From NCBI GenBank assembly GCA_020722985.1, contig DYJU01000003.1, positions 1 through 54,193 on the forward strand: a stretch of DNA of 54,193 nt, given 5' to 3'. This DNA is from Candidatus Methylomirabilis sp. GTDB lineage: Bacteria > Oederibacteriota > PGYV01 > DYJU01. The notes beneath the pieces were generated by a model. The model was not told the origin of the DNA and made no database searches. It was given only the letters and a program-made list of their open reading frames with translations. Made by a program: the position numbers and the translations under genes. Shown here piece after piece: positions 41,613 to 50,164 of this stretch (position 1 is the stretch's first letter; each line of letters opens with the position of its first letter).

Positions 41613-41658
41613 AAAAATTTTAAAATATTTTTTTATTTATGTCAACTGTTTTTATAAT

Positions 41659-41977
41659 ATAATAATTTAGCCACTTGTAGCCCAAAATTGCTCCATAAAT
41701 AAATTTTTTTATTTTGTCATTTTAAAGTCAGGCAAACAAGCCCCTTTGTCTTCTATTTCCCCGTTCTTTGAGCCTGACAAAGCAATCTTGCTTTTATATC
41801 CGATCGCCTTTTTATCTTGTCTTCTTTCGTTTTTCAACTGCCAGATTGCTTCGTCGGACTTCTCATATTTTCCCTTCTATATTCCTCTCTTTCGGCTTCC
41901 TAAGAATGACACGGTCAAGTGTTTCCTTACTGGTAGCCACATTTTTATAAGTTTCCTCCCGTTGACTGAACTATTAT
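41659..41977 (+). repeat. MITE-like element copy 7 (complete)
   Basis: ATAATAATTTAGCCACTTG...GTTGACTGAACTATTAT with the shared internal modules. Confidence 0.85.
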
Positions 41978-42074
41978 AATACCGCAGAAATGCAATTAAG
42001 ACCTAATGTCATATTGAGAAAATTAACTTTTCGAAAATAGATCTGAAATTGTTGAAAATAACTATAAAATCTTA

Positions 42075-42185
42075 ATGGATATAATTCAAACTGCCAGAAA
42101 GAATAACATCAATCCTTTACATATTCTTATTTCGTTAGCTACTAAATCTAACAATCCATCCCTTCCCTCTCTTAAAATGCAATAG
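42075..42185 (+). pseudogene. Possible IS66-type transposase C-terminal remnant
   Basis: ORF MDIIQTARKNNINPLHILISLATKSNNPSLPSLKMQ* resembles the TAKxNGxNPxxYL-type IS66 transposase C-terminus; followed ~90 bp later by an isolated family right end. Confidence 0.45.
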
Positions 42186-42270
42186 CATCCGCAATGGTGC
42201 TATCTCACAAACTAATTAAAAATAGTTTTTTATTTTATCCTGTTGACATTTTATATATTGGTTTTACTCC

Positions 42271-42288
42271 TGATTGCTGAACTATTAC
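42271..42288 (+). repeat. Isolated right terminal repeat of the MITE/IS family
   Basis: TGATTGCTGAACTATTAC matches the right end of the complete copies. Confidence 0.7.
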
Positions 42289-42343
42289 TCTAACTCAGAT
42301 AAAAAATCAAATTCTAAAATTAAAAAAAAGAAAAACCGTTTAA

Positions 42344-43510
42344 TCATGTTCTATATTTTTTGATTAAGTCTGGATTATTTTTATATCCTTTACAAAGTTC
42401 TTTAATCGGACAATCTTCACATTTAGGATTTTCGTGATTAAAACAGAAATTCGTACCTATATATACTAACCCATCATCTAATTCTCCAATGCCATAACCA
42501 GTCCCCAATAATAAAGCATTCGGTACTTGTTGGATTTCTATTGTTTGGGGTTTTTTTTTGGTACAAAGATATTCAGCACAAATAGTTTTATATCTTTCAA
42601 ATAGTTTATTGTCCTGTAGTGCCACATCGGACTTTTTCCCTCTGATATTAGTAACTCTGATATAATTTAATCCGCCTTTGCCTTTTCCTTTTTGAATTAC
42701 TTCCCATTTTTCATAGTCATTGATACTTGCCCAGGTTAATAAAAAACCCGTTCGAAAAAATATACGACCAGCATTACTATCAAAAGGTATTTCAAAAGAT
42801 AAATTTTGCCAACCTTTATCCTGTCTTTTTACTAACCTAAAGCTATAGACATACCATTTTACAAAGAGATGTCCTGCTTTATCCCCAATTGCTTTACCAA
42901 GTCCATATCGTTCATTATCTTTAATTGCCTTGCTCATTAACTCAGCAGATTTGAATTCTTCCAAATAATCAACAAGATTCCTTGCATCTTTTTCTAAAAT
43001 TAAAGAAACACATAATGGAACGCCTCAACGAAACACTGCATAATTTAAAACCTGTTTGGAGTTATTCATAAATAAATTGTATTTTTCTGGATTAGATTGA
43101 TTTTCCTTAGCCCATATAGGTGCGTGCACCTTTTTAACACCTTCATGCACAGTGCAAATTTTATCTATAGAAATATTCAATTCTTTGAAAAAGTCCAGTG
43201 GACGATGGAATATTCTAATTTCTTTTTTATAAAGTTCATTAGTAACCTTTATCAGCATTTGACGAAGTCCTTCAATATCAGGGCCCTGGTCTAATACCGC
43301 ATTTAATAACAAAAATCTGGCGATCAACTCACGGCGTGTCCATGGTCCATCTTGTTTGTCCAATTCTTGTATAATCAGGTTCTTGTTATTATCAAAAAAA
43401 TGATTAAAAGGTTCTATCAAATGTATATCTGGTTTGGCACCATATTTCCTACCTATTTTGGCAATGGTAATTAAAAATTCCTGCTCTTGTTTTATAATGT
43501 CTAATGGCAT
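42344..43510 (-). pseudogene. HhH-GPD/endonuclease III-like protein, possible restriction glycosylase, split by in-frame TGA at 43027-43025
   Basis: ORFs 43025-43510 and 42344-42964 are in the same frame, with 20 open codons between the TGA and the annotated downstream start. C-terminal FCFNHENPKCEDCPIKELCKGY resembles the EndoIII Fe-S loop; GLGKAIGDKAGHLFVKW and IPFDSNAGRIFFRTGFL resemble the HhH and VDTHxxR segments. Confidence 0.6.
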
Positions 43511-43518
43511 AATTTTAC

Positions 43519-44409
43519 CTATCTATTAAATAGTTCTAACGATTGAGGAATATTTTTTTTGAATTCTTTTTTAATTCGATAAATATCTTTATCCAATCTC
43601 TCTTTAGCAAACTCATAATATTCCTTTACAATCTCAAAACCGATATATTGACGTTTAAGCATTTTGCTGATGACCGCAACCTGGCCTGATCCTAAAAATG
43701 GATCCAAAATCAAATCCTCTTCTTCACTGGAATAAAGTAATATTTTTTTAATTAGTTCGGCTGGCAATTTAGTCGGTGTCTTCTGGTCACCATTCCAGTA
43801 CTCCCTTTTTATGTACCAGACATCTTCCTTATCCTGATAATGTAAACTTCCACCTGTATCATTTTTATCGCATTTTCCAAAACGTGCATAAGGAAAAAAT
43901 TTCCTTTTCTGTTCATTCTTGCAAACATATAAGCAATGATAATGCGAGGTAACGAATTTCTTTTGAGTTGCCACGCCAAATTGGTATTTCCAGATAATAT
44001 GATTAACTGTTATAAAACCAATTTCATCAAGCGCATTAAGAATATCTTTAAGATTGTTCCATCCCGAAAAAACATACATACTACCAGATTCTTTCAGGAT
44101 GCGGTAAACTTCTTTCATCCATTTTAAGGTAAATTCAAAGTATTTATCTTTAGGAATTTCATGGTAACCTTCAATAACACGTGATTGAGTACGGTTGTAA
44201 TTGCTTCGTTTTGCCTTAAATTCTATAGCAAAGGGCGGATCGGTAATTACTAAATCAATGCTGCTATTAGAAATTTGTTTCATTCCATCTATACAATCCA
44301 TGTTATAAATTTCATTAACAGATGGCTGATAAAAAAGTGCCGGTGCTATCTTTTCTTTTACAAAGAATTGTTTCTTTTTTTTCTGTTTATATTTTACTTT
44401 TGTTTTCAT
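43519..44409 (-). CDS. DNA methyltransferase, beta-class N6-adenine type by motif order
   Basis: 296 aa; motif IV ITDPPFAIEF N-terminal to motif I LDPFLGSGQVAVISKML...YIGFEI. Confidence 0.92.
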   Translation of the reverse strand: MKTKVKYKQKKKKQFFVKEKIAPALFYQPSVNEIYNMDCIDGMKQISNSSIDLVITDPPFAIEFKAKRSNYNRTQSRVIEGYHEIPKDKYFEFTLKWMKEVYRILKESGSMYVFSGWNNLKDILNALDEIGFITVNHIIWKYQFGVATQKKFVTSHYHCLYVCKNEQKRKFFPYARFGKCDKNDTGGSLHYQDKEDVWYIKREYWNGDQKTPTKLPAELIKKILLYSSEEEDLILDPFLGSGQVAVISKMLKRQYIGFEIVKEYYEFAKERLDKDIYRIKKEFKKNIPQSLELFNR

Positions 44410-44638
44410 TTTTTACCATTAAAATATATCTGTAATTGTTTAGTTCTCACAAGTAAAATTTTTCTTACCAATATATTAACAAATTATTTTAACAAATGCA
44501 CATTAGTTAAATTCCTATCTATTACTCGCATATTATAGCATACCATCCTCGATGTCAAGTCCTATAAAAAATCGTTAATATATAATATTGTGTGGTTTTT
44601 TCAAAAAGGGCTTCTCACTATAAAATATTAAATTTATT

Positions 44639-44701
44639 TCAATAGTTTAGCCACTATCAAAACAAAAGTTATCCATATATAAATTTTTCGCTTTGTCATT
44701 T
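44639..44701 (+). repeat. MITE-like element, left-end fragment abutting a complete copy
   Basis: CAATAGTTTAGCCACTATCAAAACAAAAGTTATCCATATATAAATTTTTCGCTTTGTCATT, then the next copy starts. Confidence 0.8.
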
Positions 44702-45063
44702 GTAATAGTTTAATTACTGGTAAAACAAAATTTGCTAATAAATAAATTTTATTGCTATCATTGCAAAGTCAAACAAATGAATCTCTCTATCTTCTATTCT
44801 CCGGGTGTAGACACCCATGGATGGGCGTCTCTACCCTCTAAACCATTCATTGAGTCTGCCAGAGAAATTTTGCTTTTATTGCCGAGCGTATTCTTATCTT
44901 GTCTTCTTTCGTTTTAAACTGCAGGATTGCTTCCTTAAGTCTCATATTACCTTTATTTTCCCTTCTTAACTTTCCTTTCATCTTCCTGAGAATAACATAG
45001 CCATGTATTTACTTACTAATAGTTACACTTTTACAAGTGGACTTCTGGCGTCTGAACTATTAC
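44702..45063 (+). repeat. MITE-like element copy 8 (complete, with an internal insert)
   Basis: GTAATAGTTTAATTACTGG...CTGAACTATTAC; longer than other copies because of CTCCGGGTGTAGACACCCATGGATGGGCGTCTCTACC. Confidence 0.85.
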
Positions 45064-45101
45064 CATGAATTATTATTCACACTTGCTATTTTTAATTAAT
45101 T

Positions 45102-46466
45102 CTATTTAACAATAAACAATCCATATCCCTTTTCAAAATTCATAGGTTTTATATTATTTAGAATAAAATATTTAAAAAGTGGAGAATTTCTATCTATTAA
45201 AAATATTTTTAAATTATATTTTTTTATCACATCTTTAAAATTTTCTTCACAATGATAAATTGCTGAATAATCATATAATATCTCTTTTTTTGCATTTAAT
45301 CTGCCGTTAAGAAAAACTTTATTTTCCGGATAAGAAAAAAACTCAACAAAACCACCAATTTCAAATGAACTGAAAATACATTCATTATAAATTTTTGTCT
45401 TTATATTTTTTATTATATTATATGGATAATTTATATTAACTTTATTTGATAAACTTAAAAATGAAATTAAAATAAATAAGATATAAAGTAAAATAAAGGT
45501 CATTTTTTTAATTTTTATATCACTAAAAAAAATTGAAATAATCGGAAATGAGATAGCAAAAAATAAAATTATTTTTTTTGAAAAAATACCCGATATAAAA
45601 AAGGGGAATAAAATAAAAAACTGCTTTAAAACATCTATCTTACTAATATTATTATATTTTTTTATGATATATATAGTTATAAAAATACCAGTTAAAAAAT
45701 AAACAATTTGATAAATTAAAAAATTCAAATCCGAAAATTTAAGCAATCCCTGCCATTCCCTGATATATTGTTTAAGCCATAAATCCTTACTAAAAAAATT
45801 AAAAATTTTTATACCATCCGGATTTAAAGCAGAAATAAATATTAAAACAAGTATAAAAAAAATATTTAATAACAGGCCTTTTAAATTTTTGCCGGAAAAA
45901 ATAGTGTATATTAATAATACATATATAGCGGCTGTCACTGTATAATGGATATTAACCCAGATTAAAAATAAAATGCCCAATAAAAAGAGCCATATAAAAT
46001 TTATATTGTTAAATTTATTTGCACAAAAATAAATAAAAAATGAAAAAAATAATATTGTAAATAATTGAGGTCTTTCTTCTGTGAAAGGCAATAAAAAAAA
46101 CAATGAAAGTGAAGTAATTATAAATGCACTATCAATATTCTTTAATGATAAAAAATAAGAATTAAAAAGAATTAAAAAAATAGTTATTACAAAAATCAGA
46201 TAATAAAAAATTTTAATACCATATTTTCCCGTTTTATTATATATAAGGAAAGAAATAACATCAAAAAGCCACTCATGGTTATACCATTTATATTCGCCAA
46301 CACAATAAAAATTATCAATCTCTGGCAAAACTTTATTTGATATTATTTGTTTCCCTGATGAGATATGCCACCATAAATCTGATGAAACATCAAAATAAAA
46401 AAAAGCAATTGCAGTTATCGCAAAAAAATAAATCAAAATTAAATATATTTTATTTTTATTATTCAT
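45102..46466 (-). CDS. Multi-spanning membrane protein, glycosyltransferase-like
   Basis: 454 aa; SDLWWHISSGKQIISNKVLPEIDNF...YKWYNHEWLFDVI followed by many TM helices. Confidence 0.65.
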   Translation of the reverse strand: MNNKNKIYLILIYFFAITAIAFFYFDVSSDLWWHISSGKQIISNKVLPEIDNFYCVGEYKWYNHEWLFDVISFLIYNKTGKYGIKIFYYLIFVITIFLILFNSYFLSLKNIDSAFIITSLSLFFLLPFTEERPQLFTILFFSFFIYFCANKFNNINFIWLFLLGILFLIWVNIHYTVTAAIYVLLIYTIFSGKNLKGLLLNIFFILVLIFISALNPDGIKIFNFFSKDLWLKQYIREWQGLLKFSDLNFLIYQIVYFLTGIFITIYIIKKYNNISKIDVLKQFFILFPFFISGIFSKKIILFFAISFPIISIFFSDIKIKKMTFILLYILFILISFLSLSNKVNINYPYNIIKNIKTKIYNECIFSSFEIGGFVEFFSYPENKVFLNGRLNAKKEILYDYSAIYHCEENFKDVIKKYNLKIFLIDRNSPLFKYFILNNIKPMNFEKGYGLFIVK

Positions 46467-47560
46467 TTGTTAAATTTTATAAATAAAATATCACCATCTT
46501 CTACGATATAATCTCTTCCATGAACATACATCAATCCATTTTCTTTTATTTTATTTATATCTTTTAGTTGCTCCATATCTTTAAATTTAATAACTTCTGT
46601 TTTTATAAATCCTCTCTCCATATCAGAATGTATTTTACCTGCAGCTTTTTCAGCGGTTGTTCCCCTTTTAATATCCCATGCTCTTATTTCATTTTCCCCT
46701 ACCATTGTAAAAAAAGTTATAAGGTCTAACAATTTATATGCCGCCTTTATAAATTCTTTTAATCCTATAAAATCTAAATCCATTTCCTTTATAAATTCAT
46801 TTTTTTCATTCTCAGTCATATTGATAAGTTCAGATTCTATCTTTGCTGATATTTTCACATATCTGGCATTTTGTTTTTTTAAATATTCAATAAGATTACT
46901 ATATATAGTTTCAAAATCTTTTATTTCATTCTCTCCTACATTAAAAACAAAAAGAATTGGTTTGATAGTTAAAAAATTATATTCTTTTATTTCAGAAATT
47001 TCTTCTTTTGTTAATTCCAGTGTATTTAACATTTTGCCTTGCTCAATTGTTTCTTTACATTTTTGTAATACTTTTAATTTATTTATTTTCTCTTTATCCC
47101 CGGTTTTTGCCTGTTTTTCAATTTTAGAAAAATTATTAGAAACAATTTCTAAATCAGCAAGCATAAGTTCAGTATTTATAGTTTCTATATCTGATATGGG
47201 GTTAATTTTACCTGACACATGTGAAATATTTTTATTTTCAAATACGCGAACAACATGCGTTATGGCATCCACTTCTCTTATATTTGATAAAAATTTATTT
47301 CCTAATCCTTCGCCTTTACTTGCACCTTTTACAAGCCCTGCAATATCAATAAATTTAATTGTTGCATAAGTGCATTTTGTGTTTTCTTTTTTAAAATTTT
47401 GAAAAATAAAATCAAGACGCTCATCGGGAACATTTACAATGCCAATATTGGGTTCTATTGTTGTGAATGGATAATTTTCCGCAGGAACATTTGATTTAGT
47501 TAAAATATTAAAAATTGTTGATTTCCCAACATTGGGAAGTCCGACAATCCCTATTTCCAT
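46463..47560 (-). CDS. ychF: Redox-regulated ATPase YchF
   Basis: 365 aa; IGIVGLPNVGKSTIFNILT, DIAGLVKGASKGEGLGNKFL, C-terminal TGS domain. Confidence 0.97.
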   Translation of the reverse strand: MEIGIVGLPNVGKSTIFNILTKSNVPAENYPFTTIEPNIGIVNVPDERLDFIFQNFKKENTKCTYATIKFIDIAGLVKGASKGEGLGNKFLSNIREVDAITHVVRVFENKNISHVSGKINPISDIETINTELMLADLEIVSNNFSKIEKQAKTGDKEKINKLKVLQKCKETIEQGKMLNTLELTKEEISEIKEYNFLTIKPILFVFNVGENEIKDFETIYSNLIEYLKKQNARYVKISAKIESELINMTENEKNEFIKEMDLDFIGLKEFIKAAYKLLDLITFFTMVGENEIRAWDIKRGTTAEKAAGKIHSDMERGFIKTEVIKFKDMEQLKDINKIKENGLMYVHGRDYIVEDGDILFIKFNK

Positions 47561-47585
47561 AAGTTCTCCTTAAAAAAAATAAAAA

Positions 47586-47613
47586 AAGGGCGGTTAAAAA
47601 TAACCGCCCTTTT
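47586..47613 (-). terminator. Rho-independent terminator after hppA
   Basis: AAAAGGGCGGTTA-TTTTTAACCGCCCTTTTTTT hairpin on the minus strand. Confidence 0.85.
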
Positions 47614-47621
47614 AAAATAAT

Positions 47622-49913
47622 TTAATTATCTTTATATCCTTCCATTGCTTTTTTAGCAACTTCTGCCGCAATACCTGATGTTTCTTCTCTTTTTGAAAAG
47701 AAAATTGCCGTTCCAATTATTATAATCCCTGCAACTATCGCAAGAATTATCCATATGCCATATTGTTTACTCTGTGCGCTTACAAATGCAAGTGGAGCGA
47801 TTATCAAAGAAACAAGATTCATAACTTTTATTAAAGGATTTAAAGCAGGTCCAGCGGTATCTTTAAAAGGATCGCCAACTGTATCGCCTGTTACTCCAGC
47901 TTTATGTGCTTCTGATCCTTTCCCGCCATATAATCCATTTTCAATGAGTTTCTTTGCATTATCCCACGCACCACCTGAATTAGCAAGAAATACTGCAAGT
48001 AACTGACCTACAAGTATTGTTCCTGCAAGATAACCTGCTAATGCTTCTGCTTTAAAAAGCAAACCAACAATCACAGGTGTTAAAATAGCAAGCAATCCAG
48101 GTCCAATTAATTCTTTTAATGCTGCAGATGTGCAGATATCAACAACTCTCGCAGCATCTGGTTTTGCTTTACCTTCCATTAAACCTTTTATTTCTTTAAA
48201 CTGTCTCCTTACTTCACTTACAACTAAAAAAGCTGCTCTGCCTACTGCTCTTACAAGCAAAGAAGCAAACAGGAATGGGACAGCACCACCAATTAACAAG
48301 CCCACAAAAACCATTGGATCAGAAAGGTTAATAAAAGGTAATTTGGTTACCTCATTATATGAACTAAAAAGCGAAACCGCTGCAATAACAGCAGTTGCTA
48401 TCGCAAAACCTTTTGTTATTGCTTTTGTTGAATTACCAACTGAATCCAGTTCGTCAAGAATTCTTCTTTCCTTTGGAGTCATATGAGACATCTCGCCAAT
48501 ACCCTGCGCATTATCAGATACAGGACCATAACTATCTTCTGAAACAATTATACCTGTTACAGTTAACATCCCTAAACCGAGCAAAGATACTCCATACAAA
48601 ATTTGCTGAACAATCATATGAGAATCGCCAACAGGATATATGTTAAAAATAACTATTGAAGATACTATTGCAATTGCAATTGCAACAATTGCCCATACAC
48701 TACTTTCCATACCTTCTGCTATACCCTGAATTATTGTTGTTGCATGTCCTGTTAATGTAGATTTAGCAACTTCTTTTACTGGTTTAAATTCTGTTGACGT
48801 AAAATATTCGGTCAATTTTGAAATCACAAAAGATAATAAAATCCCTATCGTTGTAATAGCAAAAAGTTTCCAGCCAAGATTAACTCCATTACCTTTGTAA
48901 GCACTGAATTTTTCTAAAGCAAATTTTTCAATTTCAGGAATCAAATAATAATACGTAACAAGCGCAAAACCTATAATAGAAAGAGTTGATGCAATAAAAA
49001 ATCCTCTGTTTATAGGCTTCATAACATGTTCTGATTCATCTTTTGCTTTTACAAAATATGTTCCAATTATAGAAGTTAAAACTCCAACTGCTCTTAACAT
49101 AAGAGGAAAAAGAACTCCAACTGTTCCAAAACTCGCAAAACCTAAAATCATTGCTGCAACCAGGGTTACTTCGTATGATTCAAAAATATCTGCTGCCATA
49201 CCTGCGCAATCACCAACATTATCACCAACATTATCAGCAATTGTTGCAGGATTTCTCGGGTCATCTTCTGGTATATTTTTTTCAACTTTTCCAACTAAAT
49301 CTGCACCAACATCAGCTGCTTTTGTATAAATACCGCCGCCAACCCTCATAAATAATGCAAGTAAGCAACCACCAAAGCCAAATCCAACCAATACCTTTGA
49401 CGCATCGCCTTTAAATATCATAAAAATGGCTGTTGCTCCCAATAAGCCAAGTCCAATTGTAAACATCCCTGCTATCGCTCCTGTCCTGAACGCTATTGTA
49501 AGTGCTTCTTTTTTACTTGTTAATGATGCATGAGCAACTCTTGCGTTTGCTCTTGTTGTTAAACTCATACCAGCAAAACCAGTAAGAGCTGAAAATGATG
49601 CTCCCACTAAAAATGCAATTGCGCGACCTATACTAATAGGAGAAGTCGGCTGTCCATCTAAAAGCCAGAGAATAATACCCAATAAAATCGTAAAAAAAGC
49701 AATAGTTTTAAATTGTCTGGCAAGATAAGCATTTGCTCCTTCCTGCACACTTTTTGAAATACTCTGCATAAGTTCTGAACCAGAACTTTTTCCTAAAACC
49801 TGACGCATCAAATAAAACGCATAAAGCAAAGCAATAACCGCAATGGAAAGGATAACCCATAATGTCGTCATTTCCATTTGTCCGAGGACCACATCCAACG
49901 CGCCATGCTCCAT
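47622..49913 (-). CDS. hppA: Membrane-bound ion-translocating pyrophosphatase
   Basis: 763 aa; [90 protein letters not shown]. Confidence 0.98.
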   Translation of the reverse strand: MEHGALDVVLGQMEMTTLWVILSIAVIALLYAFYLMRQVLGKSSGSELMQSISKSVQEGANAYLARQFKTIAFFTILLGIILWLLDGQPTSPISIGRAIAFLVGASFSALTGFAGMSLTTRANARVAHASLTSKKEALTIAFRTGAIAGMFTIGLGLLGATAIFMIFKGDASKVLVGFGFGGCLLALFMRVGGGIYTKAADVGADLVGKVEKNIPEDDPRNPATIADNVGDNVGDCAGMAADIFESYEVTLVAAMILGFASFGTVGVLFPLMLRAVGVLTSIIGTYFVKAKDESEHVMKPINRGFFIASTLSIIGFALVTYYYLIPEIEKFALEKFSAYKGNGVNLGWKLFAITTIGILLSFVISKLTEYFTSTEFKPVKEVAKSTLTGHATTIIQGIAEGMESSVWAIVAIAIAIVSSIVIFNIYPVGDSHMIVQQILYGVSLLGLGMLTVTGIIVSEDSYGPVSDNAQGIGEMSHMTPKERRILDELDSVGNSTKAITKGFAIATAVIAAVSLFSSYNEVTKLPFINLSDPMVFVGLLIGGAVPFLFASLLVRAVGRAAFLVVSEVRRQFKEIKGLMEGKAKPDAARVVDICTSAALKELIGPGLLAILTPVIVGLLFKAEALAGYLAGTILVGQLLAVFLANSGGAWDNAKKLIENGLYGGKGSEAHKAGVTGDTVGDPFKDTAGPALNPLIKVMNLVSLIIAPLAFVSAQSKQYGIWIILAIVAGIIIIGTAIFFSKREETSGIAAEVAKKAMEGYKDN

Positions 49914-50040
49914 ATAAAAACCTCCTTTTTTAAAATTTTAGTTTGAACTACAAAATTGCTATAATTTTTACATATAAAAAAATATTTGTAAAGATTTTTT
50001 TATAAAAATTTTTTATTTAATCAAAAAATAAAGAATATCA

Positions 50041-50087
50041 TTTTTAACTTCTTTATCAGTGTATACCATGTCTATCCTTATTCCCAT
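50041..50087 (-). repeat. Second repeat family, copy C
   Basis: Minus strand TGGGAATAAGGATAGACATGGTATACACTGATAAAGAAGTTAAAAAT, near-identical to copy A. Confidence 0.7.
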
Positions 50088-50164
50088 AACTTTTTTATTT
50101 TTCTCTTGAATTCAACTTTAAAATAATCTAAAATAATTCAAAATTTATTAATGAGGTTTATAAA

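Noticed and set aside
42344-42964. The 206-aa ORF as an independent gene starting with TTG
   Set aside because: The frame is continuous and open back to the TGA of the upstream ORF, so it is better explained as the distal part of one interrupted gene.
728-45063. The interspersed repeats as a CRISPR array
   Set aside because: Copies are ~320 bp, kilobases apart, palindromic and flanked by target duplications. There is no short-repeat/spacer structure and no cas genes.
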